This document shows, piece after piece, positions 43,711 through 52,684 of a DNA stretch of 64,000 nucleotides. The position numbers and the translations under genes are program-made. How positions within the stretch are numbered: position 1 is the first letter of the stretch; each line of letters opens with the position of its first letter. The notes below the pieces were generated by a model. It saw only the letters and a program-made list of their open reading frames with translations, was not told the origin of the DNA and ran no database searches. Source of the stretch: Flavobacterium sp. ASV13 (GTDB lineage Bacteria > Bacteroidota > Bacteroidia > Flavobacteriales > Flavobacteriaceae). The stretch covers positions 1-64,000 of the forward strand of contig NZ_JQJY01000005.1 in assembly GCF_000745775.1 (NCBI RefSeq), read 5' to 3'.

Positions 43711-44250
43711 TTATTTCATGATTCCCGTTAAATCGGTCTGGACAGTTTTTGAAATTTTGTTGGCTACAACATACGGAATTTCGATATTAAAATCTTCTAC
43801 TGAAATAGGGAAAGTCGATACAATCTGAATTCCTTCAGGAACTCTTTTCATCAGCGCTTTTACCGCAATCATTTTCGATTTCCCATGCAGATATAATTTT
43901 CCTTTAATATCATATTCTTTTTCAGTTTCATCGATATTTTTTAGGTCAAATTTTTCAATTTTGCCTTTAAAAACAGCTTTTGGATACCGATGGCTTTCAA
44001 TATAATTATCGTTAAAATGTTCCTGCATTAAATCCATTTTAAAACGAAAATCTTTGATAATAACAGTACAGATAAGCGTACTTGTTTCAGGTTCAAGAAC
44101 AAGAGTTCCGAGCTTATTTACCGCTTTCACTTCTTCAAAAAAAGGAACAGAAGCTTCAAAATTTACAACCGCGGAATTGGTTCTAAATTTATCCTGAGCA
44201 AGCAAAGAAAATGCGGTAAAAAGTAAAATTAATAAAGTAGTTCTTTTCAT
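43711..44250 (-). CDS. Secreted YceI-family protein
   Basis: A 179-residue lipocalin-like protein with a signal peptide (KRTTLLILLFTAFSLLAQ). The YceI pattern (IKDFRFKMDLMQEHFNDNYIESHRYPKAVFKG, read in parts) is clear. The family binds isoprenoid-type lipids in the periplasm, a sensible neighbour for carotenoid genes. I choose ATG 44250 over 44262 because it places the basic residues directly before the hydrophobic core. Confidence 0.88.
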   Translation of the reverse strand: MKRTTLLILLFTAFSLLAQDKFRTNSAVVNFEASVPFFEEVKAVNKLGTLVLEPETSTLICTVIIKDFRFKMDLMQEHFNDNYIESHRYPKAVFKGKIEKFDLKNIDETEKEYDIKGKLYLHGKSKMIAVKALMKRVPEGIQIVSTFPISVEDFNIEIPYVVANKISKTVQTDLTGIMK

Positions 44251-44342
44251 AATCGTCATCATTAAACAATTATGTCATTCGATTTTTTTATTTTAAGAAG
44301 AGAAAATCAGAACTTAAGATAATGGCTTAAAAAAATTGAATG

Positions 44343-44427
44343 GCAGTACTCCGTGAGATATTCTATAACCTAAATAATTATACTTAAAGTTACGAAATTT
44401 CTCTTTACAAAGTTCTAGAGCTACTGC
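44343..44427. repeat. Inverted-repeat element (GCAGTACTC arms)
   Basis: The 44263-44631 gap has no gene. Its left half has arms GCAGTACTC (44343) and GAGCTACTGC (44418), and an inner imperfect palindrome TAACCTAAATAATTATACTT. It looks like a degenerate relative of the element at 44484. Confidence 0.4.
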
Positions 44428-44483
44428 TAAAAATTTGTGAATATTTTGGGGGTGAAATGATTATTGTGAAACGCAAAATGTGA

Positions 44484-44620
44484 AGTCCCTACGGGACAAA
44501 AAAGGATTGTGTTCTATTATATTTCTACCAATATATAATCTCTACGAGATATTCCGTTAGGAATTAAATATTGGTAGAAAAAAACATATTAACACCGCTA
44601 TTTGTCCCGTAGGGACTTTA
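44484..44620. repeat. MITE-like element built of several small hairpins
   Basis: Terminal arms AAGTCCCTACGGGACAAA (44484-44501) and TTTGTCCCGTAGGGACTT (44601-44618), inner arms TTTCTACCAATAT (44522) and ATATTGGTAGAAA (44568). Within them sit four short hairpins of the form GTCCC-TAC-GGGAC and ATCTC-TAC-GAGAT whose stems vary but stay paired. No coding capacity; probably mobilised in trans. Confidence 0.6.
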
Positions 44621-44631
44621 CCTCAATTTTA

Positions 44632-45024
44632 TTACTGAACAGGCGTGCAAATCTCAATCAAAAATCCTTCGGGATCACGCACATAAGCTACAACCTGCCC
44701 CCAAGATTTTTTCGTGGGCTCAGTAACTAAAACGGCTCCAAAAGAAGTTGCTTTTTCCACCAATTCACCAACATCTTCAGTTATAAATCCTATTTCAATT
44801 GCAAAAGGTTTATTTTCTAAATTGCTTTGAATAAAGCCATCTTTCAGATTTTGGTTTGCTAAATTTTTTGATGCAAATGAAAGCGTGATTTCTCCTGTAA
44901 TTAATTCGCCATAATCATTGTCCGGACTAATAAATCTTCTTGAAAATCCAAAGGCATTTTCATAAAATTCAATTGCTTTTTCTACTTCTTCAACATATAA
45001 TATTGTATATCCAAACTTTACCAT
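44632..45024 (-). CDS. VOC-family (glyoxalase-like) protein
   Basis: A 130-residue protein with two beta-alpha-beta-beta-beta modules of the vicinal oxygen chelate fold (FGYTILYVEEVEKAIEFYEN and VAYVRDPEGFLIEICTP). The end motif with Glu in IEICTP is a common metal ligand. Whether it is a lyase, dioxygenase or resistance protein cannot be told. Confidence 0.85.
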   Translation of the reverse strand: MVKFGYTILYVEEVEKAIEFYENAFGFSRRFISPDNDYGELITGEITLSFASKNLANQNLKDGFIQSNLENKPFAIEIGFITEDVGELVEKATSFGAVLVTEPTKKSWGQVVAYVRDPEGFLIEICTPVQ

Positions 45025-45064
45025 TGTGTTATAATTCTAATGTTATAACCTAAAGATAGACAAT

Positions 45065-45613
45065 CTAACTGATTTCTAAGAGAACATTATATTTATCCAA
45101 GCTCGCTAAATCTTCAATAGAACTCACATTAGCAACTTTTTCATGCTCTTCAACTTCTTTTTTGATTTCAATATGCTTGATGGCTTTTCTAAAACGACGT
45201 ACTTCTTCCAGACTTGATAAAATAAGTCCCGGAACCTGAACGCTTTTACCTTCTTTATCTTTGGCAACCATTGTAAAATATGACGAATTACAATGTTTTA
45301 TTACTCCGGTCTGAATGTTTTCGGCTTCCACACGAATTCCAACAACCATTGAACTTCTTCCTACATAATTTACAGAAGCTTTCATAGTTACCAATTCGCC
45401 AACTTCAATTGGTTTTAAAAAGTTTACTGTATCGACCGACGCAGTTACACAATAATTTCCACTAAATTTTGATGCCGATGCAAAAGCAATCTGATCCAGT
45501 AATTGTAAAATATATCCTCCATGAATTTTACCGCTAAAGTTGGTATGCGATGGCAGCATTAATTCTGAAATACTAATTTTTGATGATGAAACGAGTTTGA
45601 AATCTGAAGTCAT
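45065..45613 (-). CDS. Acyl-CoA thioesterase (hotdog fold)
   Basis: A 182-residue YciA/BFIT-type thioesterase that hydrolyses acyl-CoA. The catalytic region LPSHTNFSGKIHGGYILQLLDQ (read from residue 19) and ASVDTVNFLKPIEVGELV are diagnostic. It lies between the VOC gene and rmuC on the same strand. Confidence 0.9.
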   Translation of the reverse strand: MTSDFKLVSSSKISISELMLPSHTNFSGKIHGGYILQLLDQIAFASASKFSGNYCVTASVDTVNFLKPIEVGELVTMKASVNYVGRSSMVVGIRVEAENIQTGVIKHCNSSYFTMVAKDKEGKSVQVPGLILSSLEEVRRFRKAIKHIEIKKEVEEHEKVANVSSIEDLASLDKYNVLLEIS

Positions 45614-45665
45614 GTTTTTGTTTTTTTTGTATTTTATATTATTCTGGATGTAGTTAAATCGTAAT

Positions 45666-47039
45666 CTAATTTAAAAATTGATTTTCGTCTTCATTTGAGG
45701 CTCTTGCAATAATATTTTCAGGAAGCGACTTCTTTGCCTTTGCTCCCATTTTTTTAAGTCTTTCAACGCTTGAAATCAAATTTCCTTTTCCGTCAACTAA
45801 TTTATTCATAGCGCTTTCGTATTCGGTTTTGGTGTCTTTGATTTTGTTTCCAATTCGGACTAAATCGCTCACAAAACCTTCAAATTTATCATAAAGTGCT
45901 CCGGCTTGTCTCGCAATTTCAAAAGCATTTTCCTGTTGTTTCTGATTCGTCCACATGCTGTCAATTGTACGCAAAGTCGCCAATAAAGTAGTCGGAGTCA
46001 CAATTACAATATTTTTATCGAAAGCTCTATTATATAAGGTAGCATCTTCGTTTAAAGCAATTGCAAAAGCGGGTTCTATCGGAATAAAAAGCAAGACAAA
46101 ATCCGGACTTTCCATTTGATACAAATCGTGATAGTTTTTGTTTCCGAGTTGCTCAACATGTCTTTTTATAGAACTCACATGTTCTTTCAGAAAATCGATT
46201 TTCAATAATTCTGATTCTTCGTTAATCCATTTTTCGTAAGCAACCAACGAAACTTTAGAATCGACAATCATTTTCTTTCCATCGGGCAAATTGATTACAA
46301 CATCTGGCAGAACTCGACTTCCTTCTGTATTGGTAAAACTTTGCTGCACTTCATATTCGCGTCCTTTTTCTAAACCAGATTTTTCTAAAACACGCTCCAG
46401 CACTAGTTCGCCCCAATTTCCCTGCATTTTAGTATCGCCTTTCAGAGCTTTGGTCAAATTCAGGGTTTCCTTGCTCATTTGCGCATTCATTTCACTTAAA
46501 CCAATAATTTGCTGGCGCAAAGCAGCATGATAATCGATACTTTCTTTATGCGTTTGTTCGACTTTTTTCTCAAATCCCTGAATTTTATCCTGAAGTGGCA
46601 ACAGAATGCTTTTCATGTTTTCACTGTTCTGTTCTGTAAATTTAGCCGACTTTTCTTCGAGAATTTTATTCGCCAGGTTTTCAAATTCTTTGGTGAATTT
46701 TTCCTGAAGCTCTGTTATTTCAACTTTCTGCTCTTTATGGCGTTCCCATAAATTTTCAAAATCGACTTCTTTTTTTGAAAGCTGAATTGCGAGACTGTCT
46801 TTTTCTGTTCTTATATTTTCTTTTTCAGCATTGATTAATTGAATCTGTTTCTGAAAATTATTTCTTTCCGTTTCAAGCTGCTCTTTTTGCAGCTGCTGCT
46901 GATTTAAATTGGCATTTAATTTTTCTTCTAAACTCACTTTTTCAGTTTGAGATTTAGCCGACATTAAAAGTTTTCCCAAGTAAATACCTAAAAATAGCGC
47001 GACAATAAAAGCCAATAAAACGGGAAGAAAGTTCAACAT
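45666..47039 (-). CDS. rmuC: DNA recombination protein RmuC
   Basis: A 457-residue protein with an N-terminal membrane helix (FLPVLLAFIVALFLGIYLG), a long coiled coil (about 30-190) and the RmuC nuclease-like domain (GNWGELVLERVLEKSGLEKG, then PDVVINLPDGKKMIVDSKVS and FVLLFIPIEPAF). E. coli RmuC limits inversions and some recombination. Length and domain order are standard. Confidence 0.93.
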   Translation of the reverse strand: MLNFLPVLLAFIVALFLGIYLGKLLMSAKSQTEKVSLEEKLNANLNQQQLQKEQLETERNNFQKQIQLINAEKENIRTEKDSLAIQLSKKEVDFENLWERHKEQKVEITELQEKFTKEFENLANKILEEKSAKFTEQNSENMKSILLPLQDKIQGFEKKVEQTHKESIDYHAALRQQIIGLSEMNAQMSKETLNLTKALKGDTKMQGNWGELVLERVLEKSGLEKGREYEVQQSFTNTEGSRVLPDVVINLPDGKKMIVDSKVSLVAYEKWINEESELLKIDFLKEHVSSIKRHVEQLGNKNYHDLYQMESPDFVLLFIPIEPAFAIALNEDATLYNRAFDKNIVIVTPTTLLATLRTIDSMWTNQKQQENAFEIARQAGALYDKFEGFVSDLVRIGNKIKDTKTEYESAMNKLVDGKGNLISSVERLKKMGAKAKKSLPENIIARASNEDENQFLN

Positions 47040-47229
47040 ATCTAAGTTTTTTTTAAGTAAAAGTACGCAATAATACGTAGTAGTAAATCTTTAAAATTAA
47101 AATTTCACGAATTCGCATCTATTCTAAATTAAATCATCATTTTGAAAAAAATTAAAAGAAAAAATAAATTTCTACGCAACCTTTTTAAAACTCAGCCATC
47201 TACAAAATATAACCTATTAAAATAATATA

Positions 47230-48105
47230 ATGAAAAAATTAATGTTGAGCTTATTTATAGCTTTTGGATTGAGTGCATGCTCTTTAGGAAATGATGATTT
47301 AAATGTAGATTGTGGAGCTAGTAAAGAACTTCCTTTTGCAGGTTATCCGCTTTTGTGCAATTACGCAGTTAAAACTTACCCAGATAATCCGGCTGCTGTA
47401 ATAGTAACATCTCAAGAAAAATTGGATTTCCTTTTCACTAAACATGAAAACACATGCCCGATTGCAACTGACCCAAATATAGATTTTAATAAAAACATGA
47501 TAGTTGGAATTTTTTCAGGTGTCAAAGCGACAAGCGGATATTCGATAAAAATGACTTCAGTAGTCGAAAACAACTGCGAAATTTTAATTAGTTATTTCGA
47601 AAGTGGTCCTCAATCTGGAGAAGCAACTAATGTAGCTCCAACATATCCTTCGGATTTTATTATACTTCCAAGATCTTCTAAAACAATCATTTTCAGTAAA
47701 ACTACCGAAAGTCCAGATAATATTATTATCGGAAGCTATTTTGGAAATTGTTCAGGTTCTGATTGTCAAAACTTCTTTCAACTAAATGATTTCAACATTC
47801 TAAAATTAACTAGTACAGCTCCTGGAAACTTCAATTTTAATCAGTCTGCTTATTTTGCAAAAACTAAAAGAGGTGAATATACTGCATTTGGAAAAATTAT
47901 TCCTTCAGAAATTTTAAGCTTAAAAGGACAAAATAAAACATTTGGAACACCAGATTCAGCAAACCAAGGTGGTGTCTTTTTCCAATGGAAACAGGGTGCA
48001 ACTACAACTAAAATTTTTCTTGACAACAACGATACAGCAGATCAAAGTACAGATGTCATCACTTTCAAAAGAGCGATTAAAGATAAAATCACAAATCTAA
48101 AATAA
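47230..48105 (+). CDS. Lipoprotein with a PrcB-like domain
   Basis: A 291-residue lipoprotein (lipobox FGLSAC, Cys 17). The central region NKNMIVGIFSGVKATSGYSI followed by ESGPQ and FIILPRSSKTIIF fits the PrcB C-terminal domain, a small all-beta module found in secreted proteins. The last third is Asn- and Gly-rich. It is followed 7 bp later by the 132-residue gene, and then by the sigma-factor operon. Confidence 0.72.
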   Translation: MKKLMLSLFIAFGLSACSLGNDDLNVDCGASKELPFAGYPLLCNYAVKTYPDNPAAVIVTSQEKLDFLFTKHENTCPIATDPNIDFNKNMIVGIFSGVKATSGYSIKMTSVVENNCEILISYFESGPQSGEATNVAPTYPSDFIILPRSSKTIIFSKTTESPDNIIIGSYFGNCSGSDCQNFFQLNDFNILKLTSTAPGNFNFNQSAYFAKTKRGEYTAFGKIIPSEILSLKGQNKTFGTPDSANQGGVFFQWKQGATTTKIFLDNNDTADQSTDVITFKRAIKDKITNLK

Positions 48106-48112
48106 TCTGATT

Positions 48113-48511
48113 ATGAAGAAACATTTTTTATTTCTTATAGTTTTTGGACTTTTTACCACTGCCTATTCAATTGATTCTTCCAATTTAAATTCGGGTTCAA
48201 TTGTAAATACCTGGATTTGGGAAAAATCAGTTGGCGGCGCAAGCAATCCCTATACAGCAACACCAAAAACTGCTGGTTTTAACAAAAAAGTAATTTTTAC
48301 TTCAAACGGAAGAGTTATCACTTATAAAAATGATGTCGAAATTAGAAACAGCTCTTATGAAATAGGAAAAGGAATTGGGTTTTCTGATCAAGCAGAACAC
48401 GACCTAATTACCTTTGAAGGCAAAACATACGTAATAGAAAATCTTGATAATCAAAACCTAACCATTGTAAGCAACAATCAGGATGCTGCGCGCAGTATCT
48501 TTAAAAGATAG
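48113..48511 (+). CDS. Small secreted beta-rich protein
   Basis: A 132-residue protein with a signal peptide (about 1-20). The mature part has the rhythm of a small lipocalin-like (DUF) barrel: NTWIWEKSVGGASN start, KVIFTSNGRVITYKND, then LENLDNQNLTIVS end. It is cotranscribed with the lipoprotein at 47230. Function unknown. Confidence 0.65.
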   Translation: MKKHFLFLIVFGLFTTAYSIDSSNLNSGSIVNTWIWEKSVGGASNPYTATPKTAGFNKKVIFTSNGRVITYKNDVEIRNSSYEIGKGIGFSDQAEHDLITFEGKTYVIENLDNQNLTIVSNNQDAARSIFKR

Positions 48512-48531
48512 TTTTTTAAGTTTATATAAAC

Positions 48532-48539
48532 TATTTTTG
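48532..48539 (+). promoter_or_regulatory. -7 box of the sigma-factor operon
   Basis: TATTTTTG, 23 bp before the TTG start at 48563. The -33 element is poor. Confidence 0.4.
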
Positions 48540-48562
48540 CAAAACCAAACAATACCACTTTT

Positions 48563-49114
48563 TTGAAAGACGATTTAGAAAAATACATTAGGCTCTGCAT
48601 GCAGAATAACCGAGAAGGACAGCTGAAAATCTATCAGCTGTTTTCTCCGGTTTTATATGGTATATGCTTAAAGTATATGAAAAATGAAGATGATGCGAAG
48701 GATGTTTTTCAAGAAGCATTTGTAATTGTTTTTCAGAAAATAAGCCAATATAAATTTGAAGGAAGTTTTGAAGGCTGGCTAAAACGGATTTTCATCAACA
48801 AACTCATTGAAACTTTAAATAAGAAGAAAAAAGAAAGTTTCTTTTTAGATGTTTTTGATCCTGATACTGATTTTATTGAAGAAGAAGAATTAGAAACAAT
48901 TCCGATAGAAAAAGAAAAACTATTAGAATATATTCGGGATTTACCCGATCAATACAGGACGGTTTTCAACTTATATGTTTTTGAACATATGAAACATAAA
49001 GAAATAGCCGAATTATTGAAGATTTCAGAAGGAACATCAAAATCAAATTTAAACAGGGCAAAGGGAATTTTGCAGAAAAGGATTTTGAGCATAAAAAATT
49101 TTAAAATAGCATGA
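48563..49114 (+). CDS. ECF-type RNA polymerase sigma factor
   Basis: A 183-residue sigma-70 family factor with region 2 (LYGICLKYMKNEDDAKDVFQ, then FEGWLKRIFINK) and region 4 (LPDQYRTVFNLYVFEHMKHK, then SEGTSKSNLNRAKGIL). The only usable start is TTG at 48563. Its last codons overlap the next gene by 4 bp, so sigma and the downstream regulator are made in step. It should respond to an envelope signal passed on by that protein. Confidence 0.93.
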   Translation: MKDDLEKYIRLCMQNNREGQLKIYQLFSPVLYGICLKYMKNEDDAKDVFQEAFVIVFQKISQYKFEGSFEGWLKRIFINKLIETLNKKKKESFFLDVFDPDTDFIEEEELETIPIEKEKLLEYIRDLPDQYRTVFNLYVFEHMKHKEIAELLKISEGTSKSNLNRAKGILQKRILSIKNFKIA

Positions 49115-51105
49115 AGAAGCATAAAATAGAAGATATTTTTTCATCATTGGAAGACTTTTCGAGTGTTCCGCCACCAGAACTTTGGGCTGGTATTGAGGAA
49201 AAACTAGACAAACCTAAAAAGAAAAAAAGAGTGATTCTTTGGTGGTCGGCTGCGGCATGCTTATTATTATGCTTATCACTTCCTGCAGTTCTGTCTGATT
49301 CGGGCAATAAAATTGGCAATGGTACTTCTTTAGAAAAAAACAATGTAGTTCTTGATGAAAATAAAAATGGTGAAAACCATAAAAAATCGACTTCAACAGA
49401 AGATCAAAATTCGGAAAACAATAACGAAGGAATTTTAAACACAGATTCTGAAAAGGTTACAAACCCTACAAACAATTCGATTGTAAATCAAACGAAAGAA
49501 ACAGCAGTTGCTGAAAATAATTCAGAAACAGAAAATACTTCTAAAACTGCACGTTCAAAATCAAATGTTTCAAAATCAAACATTATAAATAGCAATACAA
49601 ATCAGGCTGTCGCCGATGGAAAAACTGCTAAAGAGAAAAACGATCAATTTTCTGTTAGTGGAAATCAAAAAATAAACTCAGAAAAACAAATTTCGAATCA
49701 GGCGGTTGCAGTTAAAAATTATAATTCAGCGAAAGAAAATAGATTTAATTCAGCTGATAAAAATCAATTAAATGCTTCAGAAACTCAGAAATTAAACACT
49801 GAAAAAAATAATTCAAATCAAGCTGTAGCAGTTAAAAGTTACGATTCAGAAAAACAAAACAGGTTTAATTCAGCTGAGAAAAATCAGTTTAACACTTCTG
49901 AAAATAAAAAATCAAACAACGAAAAAGGAAATTCGAATCAGGCTGTAGCGTTTAAAAATTATACTTCTGGAAAACAAAACGGGTTTAATTCAGCGGGAAA
50001 AAATCAATTTTCTGAAAATGAAAAAAGAAATCTTGACAAAGTTTTGGCTGAAAAAACATTTACAGGCAAAACAACGAATTCATTTAATTCGACTTCAAAA
50101 ACCCAACTTCCAAATTCTGTTTTTGAAAACAATTTAAATTCGAATGCAAATAATGTCGCTTTAAATCCTTCGAAAACAAATTCAACGGAAAGAAAGCCAA
50201 ATATGCTGAGTGAAAACAAAAAGGAAACTTTAGACAGGACTCAGAAATCAGAAAATGCGATTGCTGAAAACACTCAAAAAAATAATTCAAAAAACAACGA
50301 GGTTTTAACCAAGCAAGATTCTATTCAATTAATAGAGCTTCAAAATATTCAGTCTGGACTCGCAACTTTTTTAGAGCCTAGAGAAAAAGAAAAGAAACCT
50401 AAAACCGCTTCAAGTGGTGAGAAATGGGCAGTTGAAGTTTTTGCAGGCGTAGCAAGTTCTGAAAACTATAAAAATGACAAAACGCTGGGCAACGTCAACG
50501 ATTCCAAACAAAGTAACAGTTATGGAGTGAAAACGAAATACAAGCTCAACAAAAAATGGGCTGTAGGTTCTGGATTTAAAATAAATGAATTAGGACAAAG
50601 TGTTGCAAATGTTTCATATATTAGCACGAAAAATAATGCATTTTTAGGAACCAGTGATTATTTAATACAAAATGCGACCGTTCCTCAGATTGCAACAAAC
50701 GAAAGTTATGTACTGGTTTCTAATACCACAAGAAATGCACTGAATAGTAATAATGTTCAGAGTGGGAACTTAGATCAGAGCTTGAAATATATCGAAATGC
50801 CATTAGAGGTTTCGTATGCTGTTTTTTCAAAAAACAAAGCAAGTATAAGTTTAAATACGGGCGGATTTGTTGGAAAATTAATTGGAAATAGTATTGCTAT
50901 TGATGGAACTTCGATTGGTGAAAACGCAAACGCAAATAGTTTTGTTTACGGACCAACTTTAAGCAGTACAGTACAATATCGAGTTTATAAAAAAACAAAT
51001 ATTTTTGTAGAACCAGCTATGAATTATTATATGAATCCTTTGAGCAGTCAGTCTTTCAATCAATTCCAATGGGGATTGAACTTTGGATTGAATGTTTCAT
51101 TTTAA
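49111..51105 (+). CDS. Anti-sigma-like protein fused through a repeat linker to a beta-barrel
   Basis: A 664-residue protein. The cytoplasmic head (1-38; SSLEDFSSVPPPELWAGIEEK) resembles those after ECF sigma genes in this phylum, followed by one membrane helix (about 42-62). Residues 65-400 are an Asn/Lys/Ser-rich linker with three near-exact 40-residue repeats (SNQAVAVKNYNS...FNSADKNQ). The last 230 residues are amphipathic strands with Gly/aromatic turns and a terminal Phe (NFGLNVSF), like PorT-type outer-membrane barrels. The layout suggests one chain that spans from cytoplasm to outer membrane and senses envelope state. The roles are inferred; the fused layout itself is seen. Confidence 0.72.
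   Translation: MKKHKIEDIFSSLEDFSSVPPPELWAGIEEKLDKPKKKKRVILWWSAAACLLLCLSLPAVLSDSGNKIGNGTSLEKNNVVLDENKNGENHKKSTSTEDQNSENNNEGILNTDSEKVTNPTNNSIVNQTKETAVAENNSETENTSKTARSKSNVSKSNIINSNTNQAVADGKTAKEKNDQFSVSGNQKINSEKQISNQAVAVKNYNSAKENRFNSADKNQLNASETQKLNTEKNNSNQAVAVKSYDSEKQNRFNSAEKNQFNTSENKKSNNEKGNSNQAVAFKNYTSGKQNGFNSAGKNQFSENEKRNLDKVLAEKTFTGKTTNSFNSTSKTQLPNSVFENNLNSNANNVALNPSKTNSTERKPNMLSENKKETLDRTQKSENAIAENTQKNNSKNNEVLTKQDSIQLIELQNIQSGLATFLEPREKEKKPKTASSGEKWAVEVFAGVASSENYKNDKTLGNVNDSKQSNSYGVKTKYKLNKKWAVGSGFKINELGQSVANVSYISTKNNAFLGTSDYLIQNATVPQIATNESYVLVSNTTRNALNSNNVQSGNLDQSLKYIEMPLEVSYAVFSKNKASISLNTGGFVGKLIGNSIAIDGTSIGENANANSFVYGPTLSSTVQYRVYKKTNIFVEPAMNYYMNPLSSQSFNQFQWGLNFGLNVSF
49681..50040 (+). repeat. 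Three 120-bp tandem repeats inside the trans-envelope gene
   Basis: Units begin at about 49681, 49801 and 49921, exactly 120 bp (40 codons) apart, each carrying AATCA(G/A)GC and the SNQAVA(V/F)K coding segment. A looser copy precedes them near 49600. Copy number change would lengthen or shorten the periplasmic linker by 40 residues. Confidence 0.85.
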
Positions 51106-51163
51106 AAAAATTATTAACTATTTAAACCCCAAAACCAACGTAACCCCCTAAACCTACATAATT

Positions 51164-51724
51164 TTGAAAACAAGCCTAAAAGCAAGTCTTCTCAAAATGA
51201 TCGTAAAAAACCATTGGTCGAACCACAAATCTTTCCCCAAGGATTTGATTTTAGCCAAGGAACTGGTTTATGATTGTTTTGATTTTGATTGCACTCAGCC
51301 GCAGCAGGAAAGTGAAAGCATTGATTACAGTGCCTATCGCTTCCAGATGAATGAAAAAAACATTTGTTATCGTGAGGCTAAAATCACTCCAGCCAAAACC
51401 GGGCAGTTTGTCACTTTGTGGAAACGAAGCAGACTTGGACTGATCGAGCCTTTTGATCATTCTGATGCCATCGATTTTGTCATCTTAAGTGTCCGAAAAG
51501 ATAATCTCTTGGGACAATTCATTTTTCCAAAAAATGTTATGCTGGAAAAAGCCATTTTTTCTTCAAAAACAGAAGAAGGAAAAAGAGCCATCAGAGTTTA
51601 TCCGCCTTGGGATGAAACTGAAAGCAAACAAGCCAAAAAAACACAGCAATGGCAATTGGATTATTTTTATCCAATAGTTCCTGAACCTGATTTTGACGCT
51701 TTTAAAAAATTGATTTCCTATTAA
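51164..51724 (+). CDS. MepB-family protein
   Basis: A 186-residue soluble protein that matches the MepB pattern: SIDYSAYRFQMNEKNICYRE, then AKITPAKTGQFVTLWKR and the YPPWDETESKQAKKTQQW end. MepB accompanies multidrug efflux genes in staphylococci; its own role is unclear. The start is probably TTG 51164; ATG 51197 would remove the first 11 residues. Strong bidirectional terminator follows. Confidence 0.85.
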   Translation: MKTSLKASLLKMIVKNHWSNHKSFPKDLILAKELVYDCFDFDCTQPQQESESIDYSAYRFQMNEKNICYREAKITPAKTGQFVTLWKRSRLGLIEPFDHSDAIDFVILSVRKDNLLGQFIFPKNVMLEKAIFSSKTEEGKRAIRVYPPWDETESKQAKKTQQWQLDYFYPIVPEPDFDAFKKLISY

Positions 51725-51760
51725 TAAAAAAGGCTGCCTGGTAAAACAGACAGCCTTTTT
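51725..51760. terminator. Bidirectional terminator
   Basis: AAAAAGGCTGCCTG pairs with CAGACAGCCTTTTT around GTAAAA, between convergent genes. Confidence 0.88.
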
Positions 51761-51778
51761 CACTTTTATATTTTAAAG

Positions 51779-52531
51779 TTAAATCGCAGTATAACCTCCA
51801 TCTGCAATAATATAACTTCCTGTTGTAAAAGACGATTTTTCAGAGCTCAAAAACACAACCAGATCTGCAACTTCCTGAGCAGTTCCAAGTCTATTCATTG
51901 GTGCTTTTGCTTCAACGGCATCCATCAAATTTTGAGTAAGATTATCTTTCAGCGAAGCCGTTTCAATATAACCGGGACCAACGGCATTACAGCGAATATT
52001 TTTCAATGCATATTCTGCCGCAATATTTTTAGTCAATCCCACTACTCCATGTTTTGATGCAGTATAAGCTGGACTGTTTGGCGCTGCAACCTGACCATGA
52101 ATTGAGGCAATATTAACAATGCTTCCTCCACCATTTTTTTCCATTTGCTCTAACTGATAACGGCACGCATAAAAAACACCGCTTAAATTAAGCGCAATTA
52201 CACGATCCCAGGCATCAGGTTCGTATTCTCCGGTTGGTTTTGCTGGCCCGCCCATTCCGGCATTATTACAGGCAATATCAAGTCGGCCGTATTTTGAAAC
52301 TGTCACCTCAACCATGCGCTTATTATCACTTGCGGTCGACGAATCACCTTTTACAAAAAAGGCTTCGCCTCCACTGTCTTTTATAATTTTTACGGTTTCT
52401 TCACCATGTTCAACATTAATATCCGAAAGGACCACTTTTGCTCCTTCTCGAGCATAAGCTTCTGCAACCGCGCGCCCAATTCCTGAACCGCCACCAGATA
52501 CAAAAGCCACTTTGTTTTCTAAAAGTGCCAT
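51779..52531 (-). CDS. Short-chain dehydrogenase/reductase
   Basis: A 250-residue classical SDR: nucleotide loop VSGGGSGIGRAVAEAYA, NNAG motif, Ser in VNIASIHG, catalytic YTASKHG, and the C-terminal GSYIIADGGYTAI. It resembles glucose 1-dehydrogenase/cyclopentanol-dehydrogenase type enzymes, but the substrate is unknown. Confidence 0.9.
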   Translation of the reverse strand: MALLENKVAFVSGGGSGIGRAVAEAYAREGAKVVLSDINVEHGEETVKIIKDSGGEAFFVKGDSSTASDNKRMVEVTVSKYGRLDIACNNAGMGGPAKPTGEYEPDAWDRVIALNLSGVFYACRYQLEQMEKNGGGSIVNIASIHGQVAAPNSPAYTASKHGVVGLTKNIAAEYALKNIRCNAVGPGYIETASLKDNLTQNLMDAVEAKAPMNRLGTAQEVADLVVFLSSEKSSFTTGSYIIADGGYTAI

Positions 52532-52684
52532 ATTCTTGTAATTTTAAATTGTCTTTACAATTTACGAAGATAACACGCAACGAGAGCAGTAAAAACGGAG
52601 TTTACAATAACATTAACTAGATATGCTAATCAAATGTTATTTAACGCTAAAACGGCTTCTTTTTAAGAAAAAATCCGTAATGTT

